Below, piece after piece: positions 23,180 through 37,210 of a DNA stretch of 64,000 nt. Under the pieces are notes generated by a model that ran no database searches, was not told the DNA's origin, and saw nothing but the letters and a program-made list of their open reading frames with translations. The DNA is taken from contig MCFG01000034.1 of NCBI GenBank assembly GCA_002104895.1, positions 114,501 to 178,500 of the forward strand, read 5' to 3'. Position 1 is the first letter of the stretch. Every line of letters begins with the position of its first letter. Position numbers and translations under genes: made by a program. Source of the stretch: Anaeromyces robustus (lineage: Eukaryota; Neocallimastigomycota; Neocallimastigomycetes; Neocallimastigales; Neocallimastigaceae).

Positions 23180-24996
23180 TATTATTACATATTTTACTAT
23201 ATTATTATTAGATTTATACTATAATTGGCATTACCATTTCAAGAAGTTTTTAATTTTTTATTTGTACATCAAATAAAATTGTAATTATTTTTAAAAAATT
23301 TTAATTTTCTTTTATTTAATTATAGAATTATATACAATATTTGCGTTCATTTTTTAAATTAATAATTATTATTATAATTTTAAAAAAAATATTTATATTT
23401 AAAGAAAAATAGTCTAAATCTAGCTTTAAAAAACTTTTCTTTTATTCATATAATTATTATCCTTTCACCTTTTTGATAATTACCATATTGATAAATAAGA
23501 TAATTTCCTTTTAAAATCAAAAAATTAAAATTAAAAATATAGAGTGAATATATAAATAGACGTTATTATTTATTATGATTTTTTAAAATATTTTGAGTAT
23601 ATTGGATATAATTTAATATATTTACATATTTTTTTTTTACGCTTTCTTAATGACTATATTTTTTAACATATTTTATGAATTGAGAAAAGTTGTTATTTTT
23701 ATAATTATTCAATCAGTTCCGTTATATCTTCTTTCGCTTTCATTGTTGTCTTTATAATTACTCAGTTTTCATATAATAATATATAAATATATATTTTGAC
23801 CAAAATAGTTGCCCATTTTTAAATCTATTATATAAATGTCAAATTTAATTGTAATAATGCATTGAATTATTATATTAATATTCATTTAAGCAATACAGGT
23901 TTAGTATTACTTCTGTAATATTAGTATTTTATTTATATTATATGTCTATTTTATATATGATTAGAGCAAATTGAAATTTCAAAGATGAAAATAGTTATTA
24001 TTATTGATGGACTTCCTAGTGTAGAATATTATTTAAAAAAAAAAAAGAAATAATTTAAAATAAAAATTAATTAAAAATTAAAAAAAAGTAATATATTTTT
24101 TGGTCACAAAATTATAATTATTAATATTAGAATATATTAATTATATAAGCTTTAATTGAATTAAAATTAAAAAACATACAAAAATTGTGTAACCCAAAAA
24201 TTTTTTTTTACATTCTTTTTTGTTTATTCTATTTTTGATTAATAGCATAAATTATTAATATTACAAAAATGTTATAAAAAATTATAGAAAAATAAATAAA
24301 ACAAACCTATTTACTTTTATTAATTTTCTATGAGTAATAATAACATAAATAAAAAGAATCCATATCTTATATACACAATCAATATATTAATTTTATTGTT
24401 AATTTAATTAAATATATTAAAAAGAAATTGTTAATATTCATTAATTTTTTTTTTTATTATTCCATTACATTTATTATATATATTATTATATTAATATAGA
24501 ACAATTATAATATATATGTGTTGTTGTTAATACTTTAAACATTTATATAAAAATAAAAAATTCTAAAAAAAAAAAAAAAAATTCTTTTTTTTAAAAAAAA
24601 ATGAAATAATAATAAAAAAAAAAGCGATATATCTATCTATATATATTTGTATATAATAGATTTAAATTTAAATTTATTATATTATTTTTTTTAAATAAAA
24701 AATATTTATAATTTTGTAAAGTAAAAAACAAAAAAATAACGAAAAAAAAAAAAAAAACTTAAAATATATAAAATATAGAAAAACAAAACTATTAATAATT
24801 TAATATATTATTTAAATAATTTAAATTTTTAAAAAAATAAAAAACATAAATTTAAATTATTTACAAATAATAGAAAAAAAAAAAAAAAAAAACCAAAATT
24901 TTATTTGTATATATATATATATTGTAAATAATATTTAAATAATACATATATTATTTTTTGTATATTATTTTTTGTAAATTATATCTAAAAAAAAAA
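18875..24996. other. Six-kilobase gene-poor region
   Basis: Mostly A/T homopolymers and ATT microsatellites (19134-19181 and 22640-23190). Four patches are less AT-rich: 20068 gggagtgttgcatttc (PPT/LTR-like junction); 20690-20740, minus strand ILETAFSKVGFLQKAH followed by stops; 21440-21660, minus strand two exon-like bits separated by GTAAGT; and 21750-22110, non-repetitive with the palindromic atcatgtg..cacatgaa also seen at 22199. I cannot name any of them; they look like dead genes or transposon scraps. Confidence 0.5.
22640..23190. repeat. ATT-rich microsatellite block
   Basis: Repeated attatt and tttatt runs, with an internal near-duplicate of about 130 bp (22940-23060 resembles 23040-23170). 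Confidence 0.85.
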
Positions 24997-25182
24997 ATGG
25001 CTAATATAGGGTTAATAGCAATGATAGGTAAAGGAAATGAAGCAGTTCCTATGAAAAAGCTTTTTGAAAATGCTACAAAATCAAGCAGAATAAAATATAA
25101 TATTGCATGTGGAATTGCAGTACTACAAGGTTTAATTATTCCAATAATGTATGTAAAATGATTTAATAACAGAAATATAATT

Positions 25183-25269
<87 letters not shown>

Positions 25270-25276
25270 TATATAT

Positions 25277-25328
<52 letters not shown>

Positions 25329-28300
25329 TATATTTTTTTCGAGTTATATAAATATAAATATATTTTAATTATGTAACTGAATTTTGAATTTAAAAAAAAT
25401 TATATTTATTTTTGTTCATCTTTATAAATTTTGTTAAAATTTACTTTATTATTTATTTATTTATTATATCATTTCAATATTAAATTGTATTTTTTTTTTT
25501 TCTTTATTATTTCTATTAGGATTTATTCATTTGGTCATATTATTGACGATATCTTTTCATATTCTTTAAATGATAATGTTAAGAATCTTACTAAAATATA
25601 TGATGACAATATATTAATAAAAGTCATAGATATGATTGTAAATAAATCCAATGATACTATTTCTTTTAAAAATAAATATCCAAACATAGATATCGATTTT
25701 ATTTATGAACAATTAAATAATACACAAAAAATACCAGATATTGATACACTTAATAGATTCATGACAGTAGATAATATTTCCAAAGAAATATATGCATATT
25801 TCATAATATTAGGAATAGCAACTATCATATCCTATATTTTTTCTTTTACCTTTATTTATTTGTTAAACTGTGCATCTTCAAAAGAAATTACCAGAATTCG
25901 TTCTTTAATTTATAAATATTTATTAAATGAAAGCATTGCATGGCATGAGGATAAAAAAAATGCTGAAAAAATTATTTCAGATTATGATGTAGATTTAATT
26001 CTTTTTCAAGAAGGCGTTGGCCCTAGTGCTGGTTTTTGCTACTTTTATCAAACAGTTTTTATTCTCGACTTTATTATTCCATTTTTTATTGGATGGAAAT
26101 ATAGTATCATTATAATGATTTCTTGCATAATAATTGTTTTAACTCTTGAAGCAATGAAACATACAATGAATTATTTCATGAAAAAGGAGGCTAAATGCTT
26201 TAAAAGTGTTAATGAATCTACAAAGGTTTCTTTATCTAACTTTAAGACAACTACTTTATATGGTAATGAAGATAAAGAAATCAATAATTATATTACTAAT
26301 ATCAAAAAAACAAAAAATTATAGTATCATAAAAAGTCAAAGTATGGGTATATGTATGGGATTATCTTCAGCTTCAATATTAATCATTTATTTAACTTTAT
26401 CTGTTTCAGGACATATTTTTGTTAATAAAACAAATTTAACTGGTGGTAATATTGTACAGATTTTCTTATATTTTATTTCAGTTTTTGCCACATATTCAAA
26501 TTATAATAACTGTAAAGATAAGGTTATTCAATCACAAATTATAGCAAAAAACATTTTACAAATGTTAGAATATTTAGAAAATCAAAGAATATTAAACAGT
26601 TTTCATATAAAATCTATAAGATATTTTGAAGGTGAAATTGAATTTAATAATGTACATTTCACATACCCTAATGGTCCAAAACATGAAACATTGAAAGGTG
26701 TTACTTTTCATTGTCAACCAGGTCAAACTATGGCTATCGTAGGTGCAACTGGTTCAGGTAAATCAACGTTGTTCAGACTTTTAAAAAAGTATTATGTATG
26801 CAGGGAAGAAATAAGAATTGATAATAACCGTATTACAGATATTGAAAATCATTTATTACATAATCAAATTGGTCTTATTACAAAGGAACCTATCCTCTTT
26901 GACAATATTTCTATTGCAGAAAATATTGGTATTGCTTGTCCAGAAGCTACATACATTGACATAGAAAATGCTGCTCGACTTGCTAATGCTCATGACTTTA
27001 TAACAAAGCTTCCTAATGGTTATAAAACTTTAATTCCTAAAATTGATGATAAAAATATAAATATAAATAAAAATAAAAATAAAAATAAAAATAAAAATAA
27101 AAATAAAAATAAGAATAAAAATGAAAATGATAATAATAATGATAATAATAATAATAATGATAATGACAATAATATTCATCTTAGTATTGGCCAAAAACAA
27201 TTAATATGTATTGCTCGTATTTTATTATTAAATCCAAAAATTTTACTAATTGATGAAGCTATTGTGAATTTAGAATCACCATACAAAGAAATGGCACAAT
27301 CAGTTTTAGAATTAGCTGCTTTTGATTCTTCAAGAACAACACTTATTATTACTAATCATTTTGATATTATTAAAAAAGTTGATAATATAATAGTTATGGA
27401 TGATGGAAAAGTTGTAGAATCAGGAACATATAGCGAACTTATGAATCAACATACTACTTTTTATAATCTTATCAAATGTGGAAAAATTAGAAGTAACGAA
27501 AATATTATAGATAATTCTAGTGATATAAAGAGTAATAATTTTTCATCAGATATAGATGATACACCTGTAGATGCTGATATAAGTATAGATTCTAAATCAA
27601 AATTTATAATCAATGATCCAAATATAGAAAGTAATTTTACAACCTTTATAAATATTGATGCTAAGTCTAAAGATATATCTAATAATAATAATAAGTCTAT
27701 AGTATCTTCAAAAATAAACAGTTGTAAACTTTCAACAGAATCACACGAAAAGAAAAGAAAATGTTTTATACCTTGGAAAGATATCATTTCACTTAATAAA
27801 TCTTATTGGTTTATTAATACTTTAGGTATATTAGGATCTATTATAATGGGGTGTTTTAGAATATTATGTGGTTTGTGTGTAGCTTTGATTTTTGGTACCT
27901 TTTGTAAATATGATAAATTAATAAATTTTACATTTAAGCCCAATGAACTCTACTTTTACATTGGTTGTGGTATCACAATTACTCTTGCAAATTACATATC
28001 AATTTCCTGTTCTGCACGTAGTGGTGATCGTATAGCTTTCATCATTCGAAAAGAAATGTGTAAATCTATTTTCAAACAAGAAGTTGCTTATATTGAATCT
28101 TTTTGCATAAAAGAAAAGAATAATACTTTAATTGATAAACTTAATCGTGATAATGCATTTATTCACTATATAAATGTTTTTTTAAGTAATATAATTTCCG
28201 TTCTATCTTCATTAATTTCGACATTTATTTGTATTTTCCTTATTAATAAAAAACCAATATTTATCTTATTGTCATTTGGCCTTATCATTCTTTTAGTTTC

Positions 28301-29543
28301 TTGTGTGTTTACAAAAGTTATAACAGTAAATTATGGTAAAAATCGTATCATGTATGAAAATAGTAGTAATTATGTTAGAAATATGATACGTTATATTCGT
28401 ACCATTCATGCTTTAGATATTAAAAATTATTGTTTTAATATATATAATCAACAATTATATCAAGAATTAAAAAATATAAAATCAAAAAATTTAATATATA
28501 GTATTTTAGCATCATTTGATAATGTTTTACAACCAACTATTTGTTTAATAGGTTTCAGTATCGGTTTTCATTTTCTTAAAAAGAATATTGTAAAAATTCA
28601 TCATATATTAGGAGTAATTGTTATTGTCTTATTTGCTGTTAAAGAAATTAGTCGAATTCCTCATAATGATTCTTCAAATTTTTATGCTGCCATTGAAATT
28701 TTCATTAATAATTTAAAAATTATTAACCGTCCATCAAAAATTGATGCTACTAATACCCATGGGGTGAAAAATATAAAATTAAAAGGTAAAATTACTTTTA
28801 ATAATAAAATCGTTTTCAACTCACCTTCCTACCATGATGTTCCATTAATACATTTAGGATCCAACAAAATTGAAATACCAGAAAAAAGTACTGTAGTTAT
28901 TATAGGTGGACCTGATAGTGGTAAAAGTGAACTTCTTCAATTAATACCACGATTATACGATATTCAACATGGTGAAATTCTTATTGATGATTATAAATTA
29001 ACAAATTATAATATAAAGTGGTTGAGACAACAAATTAGTTACATAGAATCAAAACCAAATATTTATAATGATACAATTAGAAATAATATTCGTGTTGGTA
29101 AAAAGGATGCTACAGAAGAAGAGATTATAGAAATTGCTAAATTAGTAAATATTCATAATCACATTAAATCTCTTCCTAATGGTTACAGTTATCAAATAAA
29201 AAATTCTAATGATATGAATAATGGTTTAAAATATAAAATAGCTTTAGCTCGTGCTTTAATTCGTCAACCAAAAATCTTATTAATAGATAAATCTAATCAA
29301 TCATCAGATGATAAAGAAGTTAAAATCATTTTTCAAAAATTCATTAATAAACTTATTTTAAAACATAATCATGAACGTACAACAATTATTGCAACAGATT
29401 GTTTATTCCCTAATATTGACAAAGTTGATATAATTATGATTATGAAAGAAGGTAAAATTATAGAAAAAGGTAGCCATAATGAATTAATAACTTTAAAAGG
29501 CGAATATTATAAAATGAATTTTCCAAAAGAATATTATTGGTAA
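24997..29543 (+). CDS. ABCB-type full transporter with degenerate ATP sites
   Basis: Exon 1 is 24997-25148 and exon 2 is 25520-29543; a GTATGT..TTAG intron restores the frame (LIIPIM/IYSFGHIIDDIF), giving 1391 residues. Order: TMD1 (from ~35), NBD1 (~410-670), Asn/Ser-rich linker, TMD2 (~775-1060), NBD2 (~1150-1385), the layout of P-glycoprotein/Ste6-type plasma-membrane exporters. NBD1 keeps Walker A GATGSGKST (~459), Walker B LLIDEA (~625) and the H-loop His, but the signature is LSIGQ and the Q-loop reads ITKEP. A Lys/Asn insert of ~40 residues precedes the signature. NBD2 keeps Walker A GGPDSGKS (~1180), but the signature reads MNNGLKYK, Walker B ends LLIDKS (no catalytic Glu) and the H-loop His is absent. 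Hydrolysis at both composite sites is doubtful. Substrate unknown. Confidence 0.85.
25179..25328 (+). repeat. (TTTA)n microsatellite in transporter intron
   Basis: About 37 copies of ttta with one atatat break, inside the 371-nt intron (25149-25519). Confidence 0.95.
27050..27175 (+). repeat. Low-complexity Lys/Asn insert in NBD1
   Basis: In-frame aaaaat (KN) and aat/gat repeats between the conserved HDFITKLPNGYKT region and the signature motif. It keeps the reading frame. Confidence 0.9.
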
Positions 29544-30932
29544 ATAATAAAAAAAAATTCTAAACAAAATGATGAAATTTATAATTAATAATAATTTTTT
29601 TTTTTACCCTTTTGAAAAAAAAAGTAAAAAAAAAGAGAAAAAAAAGAGAAAAAAAGAAAAGGAAAAGAAGAAAAAAAATTATTTATATATTTATAAACTT
29701 ATTTCATCATATTATTAAGATATAATTAATATATATGTATATACTGTAAAAATATAAAATACTTTTTTGATTTAAAAAATTATATTATATTAATCTTTTT
29801 TTTTAAATGTTTTAATAACTATTAAAAATAAATAAATAATTAATAATTTAAAATTTAATTTGTTGGTTTTTTTTTTTTCTTTAAATGTAAATGTTAGTTT
29901 AAAAGTTTAATAAAAAAAAAAGAATAATAAAAGTTTATAAAATAAAGATATAAAAAATAAATAATTTATTTTTATATTATATTATATTATATTATATTAC
30001 AACAAATAATGTAAAAAAAATAATAAAATAAAATAAAATAATAAAAAATAAAGTAAAATAAAATAAAATAAAATAAAATAAAATAAAATAAGAGAGAAAG
30101 AGAGAGAAAAAAAAAAGAAAAAATTATATTAAAACGAATTAATAAAACAGAAAAAAAAAAAAAAAAAAAAGAGAGAGAAAGAGAATAAATTATATTAGAA
30201 CAAATCAATAATATATAGAAATGAAAAACATGCTTATTTTTATAGTCATATTTTATAATAAGTTTATTTATTTCAAACATAAAAATAAGAATTAATGTTT
30301 GAGCAAATATTGAAATAATTTAATCAATAAGGATTTATATATATAAACATTTATTTATAACAATAATGATTCAATGAACTTGTATAATTCCTTTTACGTT
30401 ACCTTACTTGTATATATTAATGATTATTATATTTAAATATATAATATAATGATGTATTATAAGATTTTTAATTATTTTATTATTATTACAGGGTAAATAT
30501 ATATTAATTATATTTATATTATGAAATGTATAATAAAATTTCTAATTTCAATTCATTTTTATCATATATATAATTATTATTTATATATATATTAACGAAT
30601 TTTAACTTTCAATAAAAAAAGAAATTTTAACTAAAATTTCAATAATAATTATATTAGAAAAAAATAATACCACATCATTATTATAAACAAAGTTTTGATA
30701 TATATTTTATTTGAATCATATATACTGTTATTAAAAATTATTATATTTTAAATGAAAATTTTTATCAAAATTAGATTTGAATTAAATATATATTAATTAA
30801 TGATTATTGATTATTTCATTAAGAATTATTATATTTAAATTTTTATTATATTAAGAAAGTTACTAATAAATATATGACTTCATACATAATATTATTTAAA
30901 TAATTAATATATTTAGAACTATTTTTTGGTTT
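29544..30932. other. Intergenic, purine-rich repeats
   Basis: Contains aaaaagagaaa stretches (29615-29680), a taaaa array (30020-30090) and agagaga tracts. No gene is seen on either strand. Confidence 0.6.
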
Positions 30933-31529
30933 TTAATTTTCCATTTCAGAAGTTTGAATTTTTCTAATGAATTTTGCTGGAACACCACCAACTACTGAAT
31001 TTGGTGGTACATCTTTTGTAACAACTGAACCTGCACAAACAATTGCATTTTCACCTATTGTTACTCCTTGAAGAATAGTAGAAGAAGATTCAATCCAAGC
31101 CCCCTTTTTAATATGTATAGGTTTAGGATAAGAATCGGTTCTATGACTCGGATCTTGTACATGATTTAAAGTTGCTAAAACAACATTATAATCTATAATA
31201 ACATTATTTTCAATATAAATGCCTCCATGGTCTTGAAAAGTACAACCACTATTAATAAAAACATTATTACCAATATGTATATTTTTACCACATTCTGTTT
31301 CAAAAGGTGGAATAAGTCTAAAAGAATTATTAACTTCTTTACCTATTAATTTTGAAAAAAGTTCTCTAACTTCGTCTTGAGTACAATATTTAGTATTTAA
31401 CTCATGAGTTATTTTATGAGCAACATCACCATAATAATGAAAGGTATGATGTATATCAGAACCACATTTTACTATTTCACCAGTTTTTAAAAAATTTAAA
31501 AACTCTTCAAGTTCAACTACTTTTGGCAT
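30933..31529 (-). CDS. Hexapeptide-repeat sugar O-acetyltransferase (bacterial type)
   Basis: A 198-residue single-exon protein. After an N-terminal helical region with SKLIGKEVN, residues ~80-190 are left-handed beta-helix repeats: IHIGNNVFINSGCTFQDHGG, VVLATLNHVQDP, IHIKKGAWIESSSTILQGV, IGENAIVCAGSVVTKDVP and VVGGVPAKFIRKI. This is the maltose/galactoside O-acetyltransferase (NodL/LacA/Maa) family, which moves acetyl from acetyl-CoA to a sugar hydroxyl; the His of TLNH is the catalytic base. Cytosolic, as no signal peptide is present. The order and motifs are like enzymes of rumen Firmicutes and Bacteroidetes, so bacterial transfer is likely, although its codons are now AT-rich like the host. 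Length is usual for the family. Confidence 0.85.
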   Translation of the reverse strand: MPKVVELEEFLNFLKTGEIVKCGSDIHHTFHYYGDVAHKITHELNTKYCTQDEVRELFSKLIGKEVNNSFRLIPPFETECGKNIHIGNNVFINSGCTFQDHGGIYIENNVIIDYNVVLATLNHVQDPSHRTDSYPKPIHIKKGAWIESSSTILQGVTIGENAIVCAGSVVTKDVPPNSVVGGVPAKFIRKIQTSEMEN

Positions 31530-32580
<1,051 letters not shown>

Positions 32581-33360
32581 ATGAAATTCTATCAATTTGG
32601 AAATGAAAAAAATCCAGTAATATTTCTATTTCCAGGAACATGTTGTCACTGGAAAATTAATTTTAAGAAACATATACCTTTACTTCAAGAAAAATTTAAT
32701 GTAATTGCTGTAAGTTATGATGGGTTTGATGAAACAGAAGATACTATATTTGTTGATATGATAACTGAAACAGAAAAAATAGAAGCTTATATTAAAGAAC
32801 AATTTAAAGGAAATATCTTTGCAGCTTATGGCTGCTCTTTAGGTGGTTCTTTTGTAAGTTTATTAGTTGGAAGAAAAAATATTCATATTGAACATGCTAT
32901 TATTGGAAGTTCAGATATGGATCAAAATGGTAAATTTATTGCAAAAATAGAAACATTTATTGTAGTAAAATTATTTTATACATTAATTCAAGAAGGAAAA
33001 ATACCAAAAATACTTCAACATAGAATAGATAAAGCACCTCCAGAAAAAAAGGAATATTATAATTGTTTTATGAGTATTTTTACTAATAATGGCGAAGGAT
33101 TATCATTCATTAAAAAAGAAAGTATACGTAACCAATTTTATTCTGATCTTATAACACCAGTTGGTGAAGGTATTGATGTAGAAGGTACTACTATTCATGT
33201 ATTTTATGCGACAAAAATGGGTAAAGAATATGAAAAAAGGTACTTAAAACATTTTGCTAAACCTGATATTTCTAGACATGACTATGAACATGAACAATTA
33301 TTTTTTCAATATCCTGAGAAATGGTATCAAGAAATATTACGTGTATGTGAAATGAAATAA
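32581..33360 (+). CDS. Alpha/beta hydrolase (bacterial type)
   Basis: A 259-residue single-exon protein with no signal peptide. It has IFLFPGTCCHWKINF at the oxyanion-hole position, the nucleophile elbow GCSLGGS (G-x-S-x-G, Ser about residue 87) and a late HDYEHEQLF likely to hold the catalytic His. The acidic triad member is not certain. The family is the uncharacterised alpha/beta hydrolases common in clostridia; the substrate is unknown. It is divergently oriented to the acetyltransferase gene, ~1 kb away. Both look like bacterial acquisitions; whether they were acquired together is only a guess. Confidence 0.8.
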   Translation: MKFYQFGNEKNPVIFLFPGTCCHWKINFKKHIPLLQEKFNVIAVSYDGFDETEDTIFVDMITETEKIEAYIKEQFKGNIFAAYGCSLGGSFVSLLVGRKNIHIEHAIIGSSDMDQNGKFIAKIETFIVVKLFYTLIQEGKIPKILQHRIDKAPPEKKEYYNCFMSIFTNNGEGLSFIKKESIRNQFYSDLITPVGEGIDVEGTTIHVFYATKMGKEYEKRYLKHFAKPDISRHDYEHEQLFFQYPEKWYQEILRVCEMK

Positions 33361-33398
33361 AAATGGTAATAGATAATAGTATTAATAATAGTATTAAT

Positions 33399-33446
<48 letters not shown>

Positions 33447-33919
33447 TATATAAAAAAATTTAATACATATATTATAATAAGTAATGTATATTTTGATATT
33501 GTTATACTTTTTATTTATTTCTTTATAATTTAAAAAACTAATGCATTTTTGAATGAATTATTATTTATTATTATTATTATAATTAATTAAAATAAAATAG
33601 TAAATATATACCGTTTATTTTTTTTTTTTTCAATTAATTTATTATTAAAATATATTTTAAGAATAAGTATAATGGTTCATTATTTTTTAATAGTTAACAG
33701 TAACTATGGATTAAATAATAATTTGAAAAAAAAATGAAAAATAAAAAAAAAAACAAAAGAAAAATAAAATAAAAAAAAAATTAAATTATAATATTAGATA
33801 ATATTAAAGAATATTTGTATAGAAATTATATTTAAAATTCATCATACGGAAATATAACAAAGAAATAAAATTTGAAATCATTAAATTAATGTAGCCTTAT
33901 TTCTTGTTACAGGAATTGT
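33361..33919. other. Intergenic with (AAT)n
   Basis: An aat array at 33407-33447, then A/T-rich DNA. No gene is seen. Confidence 0.6.
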
Positions 33920-34162
33920 GTGTGGAATCAAGTTCATCATGTTAATGATGCTGAAAACATCGGCTACAATAATATCAGTAACGCCAATAATATTAGAAAT
34001 ATAAACAGTATAAATAATATAACCATAGTCAATAACAACATTGAAAACATTAACAATTTGAATAATATTAACAGAGTTGACAATGCTTTCAATGATTCAA
34101 GAGATATAAAAAGTATCAGTAAATCCATTGATGATACAGGAGATATGAACAAATATCAGTGA
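33920..34162 (+). CDS. Asn-rich ORF, possibly a terminal exon
   Basis: An 80-codon frame with repeating NNI/NIN motifs and a less repetitive end (DSRDIKSISKSIDDTGDM). It is preceded by cttgttacag, a good 3' splice site, so it might be a last exon whose partner I cannot find. The composition could also arise by chance in AT-rich DNA. Function unknown. Confidence 0.25.
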   Translation: MWNQVHHVNDAENIGYNNISNANNIRNINSINNITIVNNNIENINNLNNINRVDNAFNDSRDIKSISKSIDDTGDMNKYQ

Positions 34163-35224
34163 TATAAATAATAATAATATTATATAATATTAACATCATT
34201 GATATTTTTATTATTATTATTATAATTATCATATTATTATATATAGAATATATATTATTTATAATAGTACCAATATGTTATAGTACATCTATATATGATA
34301 ATTATTAATATATTAAAATATATTAAAAAAAATAAATAAATAAATAACATTTTATAAAAAATTTATTTAACCAATATATAGAAAAATGTGTTTTAATTTA
34401 TATATATATATAATATATATACTTTTATTGTAGTTTTTTTTTTTTTTAAAATAAAAAATATTTTGAATATATTTAAAAAAAAAATAAAAAATAAAAAGTA
34501 TACATGATAAACATATAATATATAATATATATGTTACTGTTAATAGTATATTAAAAAAAATGTTTAATTTAATAATATGATTAAAATTAAACAATATTTG
34601 ATAAACATCAAATATTTTGTATATAGCTATAATTATAATTATAAAAAATAAATTAAATAACTTTTTATTACCAAATTTATGTAATTTTTACAAATAAACA
34701 CATAATAACGTAATGATATAATTAATACATTTTTTTTTGTAATTTACAGATATATTATTGTATTAAATTATAGTATTAAATTTGTTTTTTTAAGTATATA
34801 TATAATAGTATTATATTCATTTTGTTAGTTAATTATATTTATCGTTCAAAATTCTTTTTTTTTTTTTTTTTGTTTATATATATATATATATAACATATAT
34901 AATTTTTATCGTTTCGTATAGTGTATTATTATATGAATTAAAAGAAAAAAATTAAAACTTTTATTATAAATATTTCATTTAAATTATAAAATTAAAATAT
35001 GTACAATTAATGAGCAATGAATAATTAATTATCTATATGTATACATAATATTAAAGAAATAAAATAAAACACAAAAAATATAGTTTATAAAAAATAACTA
35101 TTTTTTATAATTTAATTATTTTAAATGTATTATTATTATAATAATATATATTAAAAAAATATATTAAAATATAAATAAATAAACTTATATTGATTTATAA
35201 TAATTATATATATATAGCTATAAT
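34163..35224. other. AT-rich intergenic DNA
   Basis: Homopolymers and ta runs only. Nothing is recognised. Confidence 0.6.
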
Positions 35225-35560
35225 AAATATTGTGGATCAAAGTCTAGTTGCTCTGAAAATAATTTCTGGCATGTAATAAAAGATAACATGTTTTAAATAC
35301 AGATAACCCTCTTAAAGTAGATGGTAAATTTTGTGTCACAATATATAATTTTGATTTCAATCATTGAAATTGTAATATAAAAATAATGTACAATAATGAC
35401 TTCTTTTAATAAATTAATATGTGATATAAATGCTAAAGATGGTATAGTTCATTGGTAAGCAAATGTAATATAATGTACTTCCTATGATGGATATTTTAGT
35501 AGTTATTGTCTAAGTGAAGAATGACAACATTATTTTGAAATAGCTTCTTGAGAATCCTAT
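35225..35560 (+). pseudogene. Decayed gene fragment
   Basis: Coding-like bits in changing frames: CGSKSSCSENNFWHVIKDN near 35233, DNPLKVDGKFCVTIYNFDF near 35305 and SYDGYFSSYCLSEE near 35480, with stops and a GTAAGC-like donor between them. It resembles a dead secreted Cys-containing protein. The family is not recognised. Confidence 0.3.
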
Positions 35561-35568
35561 GTTTAATA

Positions 35569-35572
<4 letters not shown>

Positions 35573-35614
<42 letters not shown>
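35573..35614. repeat. Poly(A) tract of about 41
   Basis: An uninterrupted A run directly after the decayed gene fragment, mirrored by a poly(T) run of about 40 at 36151-36191. Confidence 0.9.
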
Positions 35615-35616
<2 letters not shown>

Positions 35617-35799
35617 AATATTAAAAAATTATTTAAATAAATTTATACAAAATTAGTAAAAAAAAAAAAAAAAAAAGTAAAAGAGTGTTAAATATTAGAT
35701 ATTTAATCAGACTGATATAAAATTTCATTTTTTAATGGTAATAATATATATGATATAATATCTAAAAAATATAGAATAATAAAGTACTATTCATATAAT

Positions 35800-36065
35800 A
35801 AAAAAGATTTTCATTAAAAACCCAAAAAAAGGATAGTAAAAACTTTCATTAAAAAATAATAATAAAATATAATAAAAAAGGTTTTCATTAAAAATAATAA
35901 TAATATATAATAAAAAAGATTTTCATTAAAAAATAATAATAAAATATAATAAAAAAGATTTTCATTAAAAAATAATAATAAAATATAATAAAAAAGATTT
36001 TCACTAAAAACCCAAAAAATAAAAAGGATATTAAAAACTTTCATTAAAAAAATAATAATAAAATA
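35800..36065. repeat. 39-bp tandem repeat, about six copies
   Basis: Unit aaaaaagattttcattaaaa plus aataataataaaatataat; two copies contain a cccaaaaa variant. The apparent proteins on the minus strand are by-products of the repeat. Confidence 0.9.
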
Positions 36066-36148
36066 TAACAATTTTATTAATAAATATATATAAAAATATA
36101 TAAAAATAATTATATTATTATTATATATTATTTATTATATTTTATTAT

Positions 36149-36191
<43 letters not shown>

Positions 36192-36194
<3 letters not shown>

Positions 36195-36819
36195 GCACAC
36201 AATTTGTACGTCAACTTTATTGAATTTAAATATTAAAATACATGAATCATAAAAAAAACACATAATGAAAAAAAATGATACTAAAAAAAATAAAAACCAG
36301 TAAAATATTATAGATAATAATAGATAATACTGGAGGATTTTATTATAATAAAAAGTAAAAAATACATAATAATTAATTAATAAAATTCTTAATCTTTTAT
36401 TATAGTAATACTAATATAAAAGATTAAGGCATATATTTTATAATAATATTACTAATATAAAAGATTAAGATATATTTTATAATAGTAATACTAATATACT
36501 AATATAAAAGATTAGGGCATCTATTTATGTTTTTTTATTTCTTTTTTAACACTTTTATATGATTTACTTAATTAATAAAAAAATGAATAAATAAAATTAA
36601 AATATAAAATTTAGAGTTTTTTTATAATTGATAGAAGTGTAAAATAATACATTATATTTGATATACATTATATTCTATATAAAAAGTAAAATTTTTTGCT
36701 ATAATTTTTATTTAATTATGATGAAAAAAAAACTTTTCCCTCAAAAGAACTCGGAAATATTAACCACTAAATTTCAAATATAAAAAAACTTATAGTATGT
36801 ATACTTTTTCGCTATTTAA

Positions 36820-36871
<52 letters not shown>

Positions 36872-37210
36872 TTAATAATAACAAATTTATATTATTATGT
36901 ATATTTAAAATGTAATAAACACATTAGATAGAACTTTAATTTTTTTATATAAAAAATTATAAAAAATTATAATAAAAAAAACCAATTATATATAAATATA
37001 TATAAATTTTATTAATATTTATATTCAATATATTTTATTTATAATAATAAATAACTTAGTTTCATTAATTTCTTATAATTTTTTTATATTCTATTGTAAA
37101 TAAAAAAATAATAATAAATTAAAAAAAAAATTATTTATTTATAAATAATATATATATATTAGTTTATTATAATAGATCTTTTTAAAAATATAAATATAAG
37201 ATTAAGAAAA
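36192..37210. other. Intergenic DNA downstream of the vWA gene array
   Basis: Contains three copies of an actaatataaaagattaag unit (36405-36515), a cggaaatattaaccactaa block (36754-36775) related to one seen again near 40190 and 43363, and an att array at 36820-36870. Confidence 0.55.

Noticed and set aside
29987-30280. Phe/Ile/Leu-rich frame on the minus strand
   Set aside because: Complement of taaaa and agaga repeats; no conserved content.
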